Below are positions 27,401-35,481 of a stretch of 64,000 bases of DNA, one piece after another. The notes under the pieces were generated by a model that was not told the origin of the DNA, searched no databases, and worked only from the letters and a program-made list of their open reading frames with translations. The stretch comes from Flavobacteriales bacterium (lineage in GTDB: Bacteria; Bacteroidota; Bacteroidia; Flavobacteriales_F; PHOS-HE28). The position numbers and the translations under genes are program-made. The first letter of the stretch is position 1, and each line of letters begins with the position of its first letter. The DNA lies in assembly GCA_016788635.1 (NCBI GenBank), contig JAEUSU010000008.1:248001-312000 (forward strand), given 5' to 3'.

Positions 27401-27621
27401 ATGACAATGTGGTGCGCTATACCGGAGTGGCCAATGACAGAGACCCGATCCTGGCCTACATTGGTGGAGTTGCCACACAAGCGGTGAGCGGTTATTCCAA
27501 CATGGACCTGAACATGGATGGCTGGGTGAAATACTCCGGTCCGGGAAATGACCGCGACCAGGTGCTCGTGGTGATCGGTGGTGCTGCACTTACCGCCGTA
27601 CGCATCGAGCAGGTGCCTTAA
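24412..27621 (+). CDS. Secreted right-handed beta-helix protein with dockerin-like C-terminal module
   Basis: 1069 residues with a signal peptide (FIRAALGLLLGLPLQVHG). The N-terminus VTYYLSPSGNDANNGTSQSS is the DUF1565-type start of parallel beta-helix polysaccharide-active or binding proteins. Helical rungs run to about residue 600 (HFGVEMMGNNNIIRNNQITG, GLFIKGNNVLVERNVIRDAL). A jelly-roll carbohydrate-binding-like domain (about 630-780: NLVANGTFDTNVSGWTCWPG) follows. From residue about 831 comes the same module as in the 19654 protein, with RYTGVANDRDPIL and LNMDGWVKYSGPGNDRD repeats. Lyase or hydrolase activity on polysaccharide is plausible but no catalytic set could be assigned. Start ATG 24412 places the signal peptide correctly. 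It is convergent with batE, 10 bases apart. Confidence 0.85.
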   Translation: MRTKAFIRAALGLLLGLPLQVHGVTYYLSPSGNDANNGTSQSSPWRTIDRLNLVTGSLQPGDRIYFERGGTYRGEVQVNSSGTSSAPIIIGAYGSGNRPIITGSELVTGWTVHAGQIWRAQLARSVKMLFSNGQLQTLARYPNAGWLRNDAGSTSTLYDNALTQSAGYWTGATAVIRSTGWCYEMPTITSFNSGTLSFPAIQHGLGNDNWGYFLCNKLSELDSPGEWYHDGNTGILYFWAPGGVSPSTLSVEASTFQAGIKVGYQQRHINIAEIELRHQQLAGIHNDGGYSLTVQGCRFLRNFYGIRSYGNSNSYLGNEFMECYASGALLIDHTTTFSGNTMDQIGLVPGSGVTNWSHFGVEMMGNNNIIRNNQITGTGYSGLFIKGNNVLVERNVIRDALKILNDGGAIVIDRVDALSVVDNIISGVHGDLASAASTNAAHYPIAHGIYFGNDGITNSWFRHNTVRDCKGSGIHVDHTMINSGNHVKDNVLFNNKVQMSISDLSNNVGPGAVAPYQVAAFNTVYEGNIMYSLNMEQLCMDMYNVWSTSPVDFGTFANNRYYSPYEELSIRVVNMVTNSRRRYTLERWQVERTEDAGSTASPQRLNAMGVTGVIGGNLVANGTFDTNVSGWTCWPGNGQLTQSTAYLDAGSMRVNLPNASLYTSLYTRSNTASVTNGHWYRLKFAIQSSGLGEVDAGLKGQAQLSSGATIHSRAYPFSPVRRDLELIFQGNLTDQAMAQFVNHHTEPTYWIDNVELHRVQVQVLDPTLEHILMENPNGAVQSFTLPAGCWKEVEGASYTGTIDVQPYRSRVFYRTSTSPCAGGGVPAPSGSVFAKVLLRGAISSSTGTMRADLRPLNLVPLTEPYTAMGYSLANAGAAFSTAAQLRTGLQTVVDWVLLELRNTDAAYSLAERRVALVCRDGEVITPDGATSLPFSVTAQGKHLVVLHRNHLGAMTASPLASNGGLVDYTSLTTALYGTDAMFSDGTRRMLWQANAVDDNVVRYTGVANDRDPILAYIGGVATQAVSGYSNMDLNMDGWVKYSGPGNDRDQVLVVIGGAALTAVRIEQVP

Positions 27622-27631
27622 TGGGGCAAGA

Positions 27632-28393
27632 CTAGATCGGCTCCAGCCTTTCTGCGGCCAGCCAGCCTACGCCGCCATTGTCCAGCCGCACTTCGTACCA
27701 ATCGGCATTCCGCTGGCGCAGTAGCACGCGCGTGCCTTCATGCAACAAATAGAGTTTGGTGGCTCCGTTCCGGGGTTCACTGAGCACGTCCACACGCGGA
27801 GCCATGATGATGGCTGCGCCCCGTCCGGTAAGCTCGCCATGGCGCACCCTGGCCAGCACGATGGCACCCAACGCGAATGGCAACAGTAAAAACGCAGCGA
27901 CCATCGCAGTGAGCCTAGGTCCACGCGTACGGATGAAAAGCGACAAGGAGAGCAACAGGAAGAACCCGAGAACGAGCAGTATCGAGCGCCATGCCCATTG
28001 GTCGGGGTCCTGCCCACCACGCAGTCGGTCCCACAGGGAGCGCAAGGGCGATGCGGGCAGGGTGGGCATGCGGTCCAGCACGCGTTGCCGCGCCAGTTCA
28101 AGGTCTGCCCGGATGGCCTCATCACCTGGGGCGAACAGAAGCGCACGTTCGTAGTGCAGCACGGCCGGCCCGATATGGCCCAGGCGATAGTGGCAGTGCG
28201 CGATGTTGTACTCCAGCGCGGCCGACGTGTGGGTAAGCGCCACGCTGTCGAAGAGCGCAAGGGCGGTGGCATGGTCGCCGGCGGCATAGGCTTCCGCAGC
28301 ACGTTTGACCAGGCTGTCCGGTGCCATTGCCGCCTTGACCGTGCAGAGCCCTGCGGCGATAACGAAGGGGAGAAGCAGGGTCCTTGTGCTCAT
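27632..28393 (-). CDS. batE: BatE-like protein (TPR + two membrane helices + SH3)
   Basis: 253 residues, last gene of the Bat (aerotolerance) operon. Signal peptide or anchor at the N-terminus, then a TPR segment (residues about 28-100: AEAYAAGDHATALALFDSVA, YNIAHCHYRLGHIGPAVLHY). Two membrane helices follow (SILLVLGFFLLLSLSLFI and MVAAFLLLPFALGAIVLA). A periplasmic SH3 domain closes the protein (about 190-253: PRVDVLSEPRNGATKLYLLH, GVGWLAAERLEPI). It overlaps batD by 4 bases (28390-28393), implying translational coupling. The role is inferred from the BatE family: a periplasmic scaffold for the BatA/BatB complex. Confidence 0.85.
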   Translation of the reverse strand: MSTRTLLLPFVIAAGLCTVKAAMAPDSLVKRAAEAYAAGDHATALALFDSVALTHTSAALEYNIAHCHYRLGHIGPAVLHYERALLFAPGDEAIRADLELARQRVLDRMPTLPASPLRSLWDRLRGGQDPDQWAWRSILLVLGFFLLLSLSLFIRTRGPRLTAMVAAFLLLPFALGAIVLARVRHGELTGRGAAIIMAPRVDVLSEPRNGATKLYLLHEGTRVLLRQRNADWYEVRLDNGGVGWLAAERLEPI

Positions 28394-30150
28394 CGGTCGC
28401 TTGTTTCAATGCGTTGGATGAGCGTTGCTGCCTCATCATACAATGCCTGACTGGGCGCGGCGGCCACAGGTGCGAACCGGGCCATCTCCGCTTCCCGTTT
28501 CAGGCGGATGAACGCATCGGCCAGTTCACCGTTCGCGATGGCGGAGAGTTCCTGCCGCACGCGTTCATCGGTGACCTGTGCAGGTCCCAGGTTGAAACGG
28601 TCGGCAAAATAGCCTTCCAGCGCCTTGGCGAGCGCATCGTGGAACGCGGTGCGATCACTGTTCTTCAAGGCAGCAGAGGCGGCATGCAACCGCTGGCGTG
28701 CCACACGTTCCGCCCTGCGGCGCCTTTGGCCGGGCCCATCAGCAGCCTCGCGCAATTGCTTTCTGCGCCAGCCCAGGAGGATCAGGAAGATGAAGGCGGG
28801 GGCCGCCAGTCCTACATAGTAAGCCCCCGAACCGTAAAGGAATTCGCCGCGTGGCCGAAGCTTCAGATCGCCGGTGCGGATGTACCGGATGTCCTGACCC
28901 AAGGCCCGCACATCACTCCGTTGCACGGCAGGGTCCTGCGGTGCGCCGGCCACGCCACCACCTGTTCCGCGTGTGACCTCGATCCGCAGGCTGTCGCTTC
29001 GAAGCGTACGGTAGCTGCCGCTCTTGGTGTCGAAATAGCTGAAGGTGACCGGCGGCAATTGATACAGACCTTCATGCCGGGGGATCACCAGGTACTCGAA
29101 CTCGCGCTCGCCAGACATGCCCGATGCGTTCACGGTGATGCGGTCCGTCACCTTCGGTTCGTAGGTATCCATATCCGTGGGCAGGTCCAATCGCGGGGCC
29201 TCCAGCAGTTTCAGGTTGCTGCGTCCGCTCACCTTCACCTTCACGGTGATGGCCTCGTTCGCGGGCACGGTGGTGCGGTCCGTGCGCACACCCAATTGCA
29301 GATCACCCACGCCACCACTGAACCCCGCAGGTTGTCCGGTCGGCAGCTCCAGCACCTGCAATTCCACCGCGTTGCTTTTTATGTCAAGGCGAGATCCGCT
29401 CCAGAAGGGGTTGAACGCGTTGCGGTTCACCACCAGGGCAAGGGTGACCGGTTCAATGCGCATGCGGCCCGCACGCTGCGGGAACAACACCTGGCGTTTG
29501 AGCGTGGCCGTTCGGTACTGAAGGCCGTTCACCACTTTCAATCCATCGTCCCAGGTGTTGCGGCCAAGGTCCACCTCTTCGGCCCAGAAGCCGGTGAGCG
29601 CGGGTACCTTCTGTTCCGTGATCTCAATGTTGGCGTGGCGGGAGTAGAGCGTATACGTGGCCACCACCTGTTCGCCCACATAGACCTTCTCACGGCTCAG
29701 GTTCAGGGTGACGAACAAGTCCCGGTTGGCTTGCTGCGCCTGATCGAGCTGGCGGTCCGTGGGGGCACCGCTGCCCTTCTCCGCCTTGATCCGGATCGGG
29801 TCCGTCTGGATCACGTTGTTGCCCACACGCGTTTCCGCCGGACCGATGGTGTAGTCTCCGGGACGCGTGGCGGTAAGGATGAAGGTGCGACTTACGGAAG
29901 TGGACATCCTTCCGTTGATGATGTTCATGCTGCTGCTTTCCATGGGCCCGGCCAGCACTTCCAAACCGCCGAGGTTCGGGTGGGTGAAGCCCCCCTGACC
30001 ATTGGTGAGCGTGATGGTGAGCTTGACCTGTTCACCAACCGCAATGTTGTTCCGATCAACCGTGGCGGTGAAGGTGATCTGCTGAGCGACCAGCGGCAGA
30101 CTGGTCAGCAGTAGTATGAATGGGAGGAAATGTCGCATGGTCGGTCGCAT
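28390..30150 (-). CDS. batD: BatD protein
   Basis: 586 residues. Signal peptide (MRHFLPFILLLTSLPLVAQQ), then repeated Ig-like beta domains starting with VDRNNIAVGEQVKLTITLTN. Other BatD hallmarks include YTIGPAETRVGNNVIQTDPI and VYVGEQVVATYTLYSRHANI. A membrane helix (YYVGLAAPAFIFLILLGW) lies near residue 455, followed by a basic cytoplasmic alpha-helical tail. BatD is a membrane-anchored periplasmic partner of BatA/B in Bacteroidota. Start ATG 30150, with an alternative at 30138; the former begins one base after the upstream batC stop. Confidence 0.9.
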   Translation of the reverse strand: MRPTMRHFLPFILLLTSLPLVAQQITFTATVDRNNIAVGEQVKLTITLTNGQGGFTHPNLGGLEVLAGPMESSSMNIINGRMSTSVSRTFILTATRPGDYTIGPAETRVGNNVIQTDPIRIKAEKGSGAPTDRQLDQAQQANRDLFVTLNLSREKVYVGEQVVATYTLYSRHANIEITEQKVPALTGFWAEEVDLGRNTWDDGLKVVNGLQYRTATLKRQVLFPQRAGRMRIEPVTLALVVNRNAFNPFWSGSRLDIKSNAVELQVLELPTGQPAGFSGGVGDLQLGVRTDRTTVPANEAITVKVKVSGRSNLKLLEAPRLDLPTDMDTYEPKVTDRITVNASGMSGEREFEYLVIPRHEGLYQLPPVTFSYFDTKSGSYRTLRSDSLRIEVTRGTGGGVAGAPQDPAVQRSDVRALGQDIRYIRTGDLKLRPRGEFLYGSGAYYVGLAAPAFIFLILLGWRRKQLREAADGPGQRRRRAERVARQRLHAASAALKNSDRTAFHDALAKALEGYFADRFNLGPAQVTDERVRQELSAIANGELADAFIRLKREAEMARFAPVAAAPSQALYDEAATLIQRIETSDR

Positions 30151-30151
30151 G

Positions 30152-30634
30152 TCACCAATCCCGTTCGATGAGGGCCCGTTTCGCAGGTCGTTGCTTGAGC
30201 CGCACTTTCTCCTGAACACCCTTTTCCTGCTGCTCCAATGCATCCAGCAGCCGCTGGGCCTCGCGTGGGTCGGTGCGCTGGCCCGGTTGTTCGTTCTGCT
30301 TCTTCTGGTCTTGTTTCTGTTGCTGTTGGTCCTGCTGCTGTTGCTCCTGCTTTTGCTGGTCCTGCTTCTGTTGGTCCTGCTTCTGCTGGTCTTGTTGTTG
30401 CTGCTGCTGTTGTTGCTGTTGCTCCTTGAGCAGTTCCTCGGCCAGCTTTAGCAGGCGCGGATCATCCGGGTGCTTGCGCAAGGCCTCGTCCAGGGTGCGC
30501 AGGGCGGCAAGCCGGTCCTGCTTCACATAGCGGTGCGCGGCCTGGTTGAAGAGGCCCGTGGCCGCAGTGTCCGTCTGCGCCATCAGGGGATGGAGGAACA
30601 GGCAGGCGAGTAAGGGGAGCAGCAGGCGTGTCAT
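30152..30634 (-). CDS. batC: BatC-like TPR protein with glutamine-rich low-complexity tract
   Basis: 160 residues. Signal peptide (LLLPLLACLFLHPLMAQ), a short TPR-like segment (residues about 25-65: GLFNQAAHRYVKQDRLAALR, LDEALRKHPDDPRLLKLAEE), a Gln/Lys/Asp-rich run of about 45 residues, and a helical C-terminus that may be coiled coil. It starts inside the stop of the upstream gene (ATGA overlap, 30631-30634). It is shorter than usual BatC, and a second TPR block is fused to BatB upstream, so the BatC role appears to be split. The Gln-rich tract may be prone to length change by replication slippage. Confidence 0.8.
   Translation of the reverse strand: MTRLLLPLLACLFLHPLMAQTDTAATGLFNQAAHRYVKQDRLAALRTLDEALRKHPDDPRLLKLAEELLKEQQQQQQQQQQDQQKQDQQKQDQQKQEQQQQDQQQQKQDQKKQNEQPGQRTDPREAQRLLDALEQQEKGVQEKVRLKQRPAKRALIERDW
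30297..30426 (-). repeat. Low-complexity CAG/CAA (Gln-rich) coding tract
   Basis: Minus-strand codons give a run of 10 glutamines followed by repeated DQQKQ units. On the plus strand it reads as mixed CTG/TTG triplets with a repeated GGTCCTGCTTCTGTT unit. It is coding, not an intergenic array. Confidence 0.8.
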
Positions 30635-32553
30635 TGGGCTTGTGCGGCTTGGGTCACCACGTCCAGCTTCTTGGCGTACTCGGCATCCTGTTTCAAGGTG
30701 GTGTCGAGTTGCAGGCCTTGCTGGAGCAGCTGCAGGGCCTCGTCATAGTGGTATTGGTCCACCAAACTGTCCACGCGAGCGATGATCTGCGCGGCGAAAG
30801 CGCTGTGCGGCGTACGTGGGGTGTTGCCACCTCCGCCTCCCCGGCCATTGCGGCGGCGTTGTTCCAATTGGTGCATCACCAGGGCAAGATCGGCGCGGCT
30901 GTCCTCGTCAGTAGGTGCCCGGCGCAGGGCCTGCTTGTACGCGACAAGTGCGCTGTTGAGCAAGGAATCACTGGTCTGCATGAGGTTGCGCCGTGCCGTA
31001 AGCATGGAGTCGGTCCGGACAGCCTGTCGCACGCGTTCGGCTATGCTTCCACCTTCCACTTGTGGTGGCGTGCTGAGCACAAGGGCCAGACTGTCCGCCT
31101 GCCAGGCGCCTCGTGTCATCGCATGCCCCAGGTTGTGCCATGTGAATGCACGCAGCAGTCCCGTATCCCCGCTCAAGGTGGCCGCCACTTGCAGGGCCTC
31201 AATGGCGGATGCCAGACTGTCGCGCATAAGTTCAGTGGTGCCCAGGTTGTAGCGCAGCAGGCCGTCCTCCGGCACCCGGCCATAGGCGGCAATGGCACCG
31301 GACAGGTCACCCGCATCGAGCAGGGTGTTGCCCCGGCGCAGGGAGCGATCCGCAATGTCACCGCAGGAAACAAGCAGCAATGCAGGCAGCATGCCCCACA
31401 GGGCGGTACGCTCTGGGCGCAGCTTGAAGCCTGGGAACGCTACACGGTGCTCACCCAGCCATGCAGCTGCGAAGAAGAACACACATGCAAGAGCAATGAA
31501 GAGATGCGCGCGATCCTCGTGACCGGAGTACTGGAAGGTGCCCACCTCAGTGCGTTCCATGCCGCGCAGGTCGTCAAGCAAGGGGCCAAGACCGGCATCC
31601 GTACTGGTGGCGCGCACGAAGCGCCCACCTCCTGCCTCGGCCACACCGCGCAACACCTCCTCATTCAATCGGGTCATCACCACGCTGCCACTCCGGTCCT
31701 TGCGGAAGCCGGCGATCACGTTGTCGCGCATCACAGGGATGGGGCCACCCTGCACCGTGCCCATGCCGATGGTGCTCACCACCACACCTTGTGCGGCAGC
31801 TTCGCGCGCGGCGTCGAGCGCCTCCTCCTCATGGTCCTCACCGTCAGTGATGACAAGGATGGCTTTGGACCCGGTGCTCTGTTCACCGAAGCCCGATAGC
31901 GCGGTTCGGATGGCCGCGCCGATGCTGGTGCCCTGGGTGGCCACCATGTTCGGGCCGATGGAGTTGAGAAAGAGCCGTGCGGCACTGCGGTCCACGGTAA
32001 GGGGCAGCTGCACATAGGCTTCACCGGCGAAGACCACCAGCCCCAGCCGGTCGCCCTGCAGGCCATCGATGAAGCGGGCCAGCGCGCGCTTCGCTGCGGT
32101 CATGCGGTCGGGCTTCAGGTCCTGGCAGAGCATGCTGTTGCTCACGTCCACCGCGATCACCACGTCCATGCCAGTGGAGCGGACCTCTTCCAGGCCGGTT
32201 CCCAGGCGCGGCCCTGCCGCAGCGACCGCCACCAACGAGAGCCCGTGCCGCACAAGCAGAAAACGCACTACGGAACGCCATGCCGAGGGCGCGGGCATCA
32301 TGCGTGCAGCGGTGCGGTCGATCGCGAAGAGCCGTACGCGACGGTTGCGCAGCGCGAGGTCCAGGAGGTAGAGCACCGTCAGCACCGGCAGAGCTGCAAG
32401 GGCCCACGGGTAATGCGGCCTCTCGAGACTGAAGGCCGGTACATGGCGGTCCATGAACCACCCGGCGAAGACCAAGGCACCGCCGGCAAGGAGCTCCACC
32501 AGGAGCACCACCAGGGCCATTGGGCCCAAGGGATAGCGGGCGGTGTGCTTCAT
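30631..32553 (-). CDS. batB: BatB von Willebrand A protein fused to a lipoprotein/BatC-type TPR domain
   Basis: 640 residues, almost twice the usual BatB length (about 340). Two membrane helices occupy the first 65 residues. A VWA domain (about 100-300) carries a complete MIDAS: DVSNSM, TSIGAAI and ITDGEDHEEEA. A helix follows (HLFIALACVFFFAAAWLG). Near residue 394 there is a sequence that looks exactly like a lipoprotein signal, GMLPALLLVSCGD. After it come TPR units (RRGNTLLDAGDLSGAIAAYG, LLNSALVAYKQALRRAPTDE, YHYDEALQLLQQGLQLDTTL). This suggests fusion of batB with a formerly separate TPR lipoprotein. Overlaps of 4 bases on both sides tie it to batA and batC. Confidence 0.88.
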   Translation of the reverse strand: MKHTARYPLGPMALVVLLVELLAGGALVFAGWFMDRHVPAFSLERPHYPWALAALPVLTVLYLLDLALRNRRVRLFAIDRTAARMMPAPSAWRSVVRFLLVRHGLSLVAVAAAGPRLGTGLEEVRSTGMDVVIAVDVSNSMLCQDLKPDRMTAAKRALARFIDGLQGDRLGLVVFAGEAYVQLPLTVDRSAARLFLNSIGPNMVATQGTSIGAAIRTALSGFGEQSTGSKAILVITDGEDHEEEALDAAREAAAQGVVVSTIGMGTVQGGPIPVMRDNVIAGFRKDRSGSVVMTRLNEEVLRGVAEAGGGRFVRATSTDAGLGPLLDDLRGMERTEVGTFQYSGHEDRAHLFIALACVFFFAAAWLGEHRVAFPGFKLRPERTALWGMLPALLLVSCGDIADRSLRRGNTLLDAGDLSGAIAAYGRVPEDGLLRYNLGTTELMRDSLASAIEALQVAATLSGDTGLLRAFTWHNLGHAMTRGAWQADSLALVLSTPPQVEGGSIAERVRQAVRTDSMLTARRNLMQTSDSLLNSALVAYKQALRRAPTDEDSRADLALVMHQLEQRRRNGRGGGGGNTPRTPHSAFAAQIIARVDSLVDQYHYDEALQLLQQGLQLDTTLKQDAEYAKKLDVVTQAAQAQ

Positions 32554-33632
32554 GGCAGGGTGCGTAGCAGGCTGCGGTCCAGCATGAAGCCCAGGAGCAG
32601 GGCACCACCACCAAGCAGCACCAGCGGCAGGTACTCCTCATGCCGTCGGCTGTGCTCGGTCACCTTGAAGCGGGTGCGTTCCAACTCATCGATCTCCTTG
32701 AACACCTCGCGCAACTGGCTGGTGTTGGTGGCGCGGTAGTAGCTGCCACCGGTCAGGGTGGCCACTTCGGTGAGCATGTCATCATCAATGTCCACCTGCA
32801 CCATGTCGAACTTGTACTGGCCGTTGGGGTAGATGGCCACGGGTGACAAGGCCTTTCCGCGGGTGCCGCAACCGATGGTGTAAGCACGGATGCCCATGTC
32901 CCGTGCAATGGCCGCAGCGTCCAACGGCTGCACGGATCCGGCGTTGTTCACGCCGTCGGTCAGCAGGATCACCACCTTGCTTTTGGCCTCGCTCTCGCGC
33001 AGGCGGTTGAGGGATGTGGCCAGGCCCATGCCAATGGCTGTACCGCCTTGCATGAGGCCGCTGCGGGCCTGCCGCAGCAGGTCCTTCAGAACGGCATGGT
33101 CGGTGGTGAGCGGACATTGCGTGAAGGCTTCGCCCTCGAACAACACCAGCCCGATACGGTCGTTGGGCCGGCCATCGATGAAGCGCATGCCCACGTTCTT
33201 GGCGGCCTCCAACCGGTCCGGATCAAAGTCCCTCGCCAGCATGCTCGCCGACACGTCAAGCGCAAGGATGATATCGATGCCTTCGGTGGTCACATCCTGC
33301 CAGCTGTCGCGGCTTTGCGGCCGTGTGAGGGAGAGGAGCAGGAGGCCAAGCCCGAGCCAGCCCAGGGCCAGGGGCAGGTGACGGAGCCGAACCCGCCAGC
33401 CGCCGGTGGCGCGTTCCAGGAAGGGCAGGGTGGGGAGTTTCACGGCTTTTGCCCTGCCGTGCATGGTGAGCAGCCGTGCGGCCACCAGCAGGGGAAGCGC
33501 GAGCAGCGTCCAGGCCATGCGAGGTTCCGCGAGTTCGTACCGCTGGTGCATCAGGTAGCCCAGGCCACCCACGGCCAGCACCACCAGTGCCAACCAGAGC
33601 AGCAGGTCCACTATGTCACGGTCAATGCGCAT
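32550..33632 (-). CDS. batA: BatA von Willebrand A membrane protein
   Basis: 360 residues. Two N-terminal helices (IVDLLLWLALVVLAVGGLGY and WTLLALPLLVAARLL) and a third near residue 90 precede a VWA domain (about 115-305) with MIDAS motifs DVSASM, TAIGMG and LTDGVNN. A last helix lies near the C-terminus (YLPLVLLGGGALLLGFML). BatA and BatB form an inner-membrane complex with metal-dependent VWA domains, probably controlled by the MoxR ATPase at the head of the operon. It overlaps batB by 4 bases and the upstream gene by 11. Confidence 0.93.
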   Translation of the reverse strand: MRIDRDIVDLLLWLALVVLAVGGLGYLMHQRYELAEPRMAWTLLALPLLVAARLLTMHGRAKAVKLPTLPFLERATGGWRVRLRHLPLALGWLGLGLLLLSLTRPQSRDSWQDVTTEGIDIILALDVSASMLARDFDPDRLEAAKNVGMRFIDGRPNDRIGLVLFEGEAFTQCPLTTDHAVLKDLLRQARSGLMQGGTAIGMGLATSLNRLRESEAKSKVVILLTDGVNNAGSVQPLDAAAIARDMGIRAYTIGCGTRGKALSPVAIYPNGQYKFDMVQVDIDDDMLTEVATLTGGSYYRATNTSQLREVFKEIDELERTRFKVTEHSRRHEEYLPLVLLGGGALLLGFMLDRSLLRTLP

Positions 33633-34551
33633 CCGTGGCCGGGGTGGGTTCAGGGGTATCCTTCACGAACTGGATGGCTCCGTTCAGCACCTCTTCATTT
33701 TCCAGTGCGCCGGGCATCCACTTGGCGAATTTCACCATGTCCGCAAGCTGCAGCATGTTGCGCAGGCGTTCACGGTGGTCGGCAGGCATGCTGCTGAGGC
33801 GAAGCTGGCGGAGCAGCTCGTCCGTGGTGCGCTCCAATGCGGGCACCCGGTAACGCTCTTCAATGAACGCGCGCAGGATGTCGGTGGTCTCGGCGTGGTG
33901 CTGCTTCACCATGCCTTGCTGCCAGAGCTGGCGTTCGCGCACGGATGCCAGTGCGGCCAGGGTGCGTTCGTGCAGTCCAGGTGCGGGCCCGTCCAGAGGA
34001 GGTGGCATGGCGGAAGCGGGTTTGCGCTTGCGCAGGAGCAGGAAGAGCAGCGCGACGAGAAGCAGCGCCCCGGCGCTCAGGTGCAGCGCATGTTCTTCCA
34101 CCCACAGCAGCCAGGCGGGCATGCGCGGGCCGATCACCGGTTTCGGGGGCCGTAATGAATTCCCGGGATCGGCTTCAACCGTGCGTACTTCCAGCACCAT
34201 GGCTTCGGTCTCCATGGACCTGCCATCCACCACCAGCGGGAGGGGAGAAAGCGCCCAGAAGCCCGCTTCGAAGGAGGTGAGGCCGTAGGTCATGCGCAGC
34301 ATGGCGCGGCCATCACGTGTGATCGTGTCCGGGCCGTGCCGCTCCACCACCTCCACCTGTGCGCGGAGCGTGTCACCCACCACGGGCCAGGTCACCGTGG
34401 GGATCGCATCACCGGTGTTGCTCACGTCCATGATCAAATGGGCGCGTTCGCCCAGGCGGATGATGGCGGTGTCCAGTTGGGCGCGCACCTCCTGCGCTTG
34501 CACGACCGGGGCGGAGGACAACAGGGCGATATGGATCAGCAGGCCACGCAT
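33622..34551 (-). CDS. Bat-operon membrane protein of unknown function (DUF4381-like position)
   Basis: 309 residues. Signal peptide (IHIALLSSAPVVQAQ), an Ig-like periplasmic domain (residues about 20-150: LDTAIIRLGERAHLIMDVSN), one membrane helix (LHLSAGALLLVALLFLLL) followed by KRK, and a cytoplasmic helical domain (about 200-290: LRAFIEERYRVPALERTTDE, DMVKFAKWMPGALENEE). A protein of this layout is commonly encoded between the DUF58 gene and batA in Bacteroidota. The role is unknown, but the architecture suits a scaffold that links periplasmic and cytoplasmic parts of the VWA complex. It overlaps the DUF58 gene by one base and batA by 11 bases. Confidence 0.82.
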   Translation of the reverse strand: MRGLLIHIALLSSAPVVQAQEVRAQLDTAIIRLGERAHLIMDVSNTGDAIPTVTWPVVGDTLRAQVEVVERHGPDTITRDGRAMLRMTYGLTSFEAGFWALSPLPLVVDGRSMETEAMVLEVRTVEADPGNSLRPPKPVIGPRMPAWLLWVEEHALHLSAGALLLVALLFLLLRKRKPASAMPPPLDGPAPGLHERTLAALASVRERQLWQQGMVKQHHAETTDILRAFIEERYRVPALERTTDELLRQLRLSSMPADHRERLRNMLQLADMVKFAKWMPGALENEEVLNGAIQFVKDTPEPTPATDAH

Positions 34552-35429
34552 CAGTCACGTTGGCGGAACAGTTGCATCAACGGGCGCACATAACCTTCTC
34601 GCGTGCCGATCACGGCATGGTCCACGCCGGCGCGGCGCAGGGTCTCGCGTGTGGTGGCTTGATGTTTCAAAGCCTGGGCACGGTAGGCCTGCCGCACGCG
34701 GCTGTTGCTCGTGTCCAGCCAGCGGGCGGCCCCGGTCTCGGGGTCCGTGAACCGCATCAAACCCATGCGCGGCAATTCCTCCTCGCGCGGGTCACCGGTG
34801 CGCAACACCACCACATCATGCCTCCGGTTCGCAATGCGCAGCGCCTGCTCGTAGCCATGGTCCATCAGGTCGCTCAACACGAACGCGATGCAGCGCTTCT
34901 TCATCACGTTGTTCAGGTAGCCCAGTGCTGCGCCCAAAGCGGTGCCGCGACCCTCCGGTCGGAACTCGATCAATTCGCGCACGATGCGCAGGATATGGCT
35001 GCGGCCCTTCTTCGGGGGGATGAACTTCTCCACGCGGTCCGTGAAGAGCAGCAGGCCCACCTTGTCGTTGTTCTGGATGGCGCTGAAGGCGATGGTGGCG
35101 CACACCTCGGTGATGAGCTCGCGCTTGGTGATGTCCTGTGTGCCGAAGTCCTCCGAGGCGCTCAGGTCGGCCACGAGCATCACGGTGAGCTCGCGCTCCT
35201 CCTCGAACACCTTCACAAAGGGATGGCCGAAGCGTGCGGTCACGTTCCAATCGATGGTGCGCACCTCGTCCCCTGCCACGTATTCGCGCACTTCGCTGAA
35301 GGCCATGCCGCGCCCCTTGAAGGCGCTGTGGTACTCGCCACCAAAAATGTGGTCGGTGAGGCCGCGCGTCTTCAGTTCGATGCGGCGCACCTTCTTCAGA
35401 AGCTCCTTGGTGTGCTGGGCGGTGTCCAT
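34551..35429 (-). CDS. DUF58-domain protein of the Bat/MoxR operon
   Basis: 292 residues, no membrane helix. It contains the DUF58 signature around residues 40-75 (FSEVREYVAGDEVRTIDWNV, FGHPFVKVFEEERELTVMLV) and a degenerate VWA-like fold (VADLSASEDFG in place of a full MIDAS). DUF58 proteins sit between MoxR and BatA and are thought to be cytoplasmic adaptors in the MoxR-VWA chaperone pathway. It lies 52 bases downstream of moxR on the same strand. Confidence 0.93.
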   Translation of the reverse strand: MDTAQHTKELLKKVRRIELKTRGLTDHIFGGEYHSAFKGRGMAFSEVREYVAGDEVRTIDWNVTARFGHPFVKVFEEERELTVMLVADLSASEDFGTQDITKRELITEVCATIAFSAIQNNDKVGLLLFTDRVEKFIPPKKGRSHILRIVRELIEFRPEGRGTALGAALGYLNNVMKKRCIAFVLSDLMDHGYEQALRIANRRHDVVVLRTGDPREEELPRMGLMRFTDPETGAARWLDTSNSRVRQAYRAQALKHQATTRETLRRAGVDHAVIGTREGYVRPLMQLFRQRD

Positions 35430-35481
35430 TGGCGGTCAGGAGGCGGTTGGCGGAGGCAGGTGCTCCGTCCGGCCTGCTGCT

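Noticed and set aside
28384..30114. Plus-strand frame of 576 codons opposite batD
   Set aside because: The minus strand encodes a complete BatD with signal peptide and operon overlaps; the plus translation has no recognisable feature.
30297..30426. Possible tandem-repeat or CRISPR-like array
   Set aside because: Units are short codon repeats inside batC with no spacers; it is coding low complexity.
33652..33659. Fourth AGGGGTAT on the plus strand
   Set aside because: It lies inside a minus-strand gene and there is no TGTCA 13 bases further on, so it is not counted as an ECF promoter.
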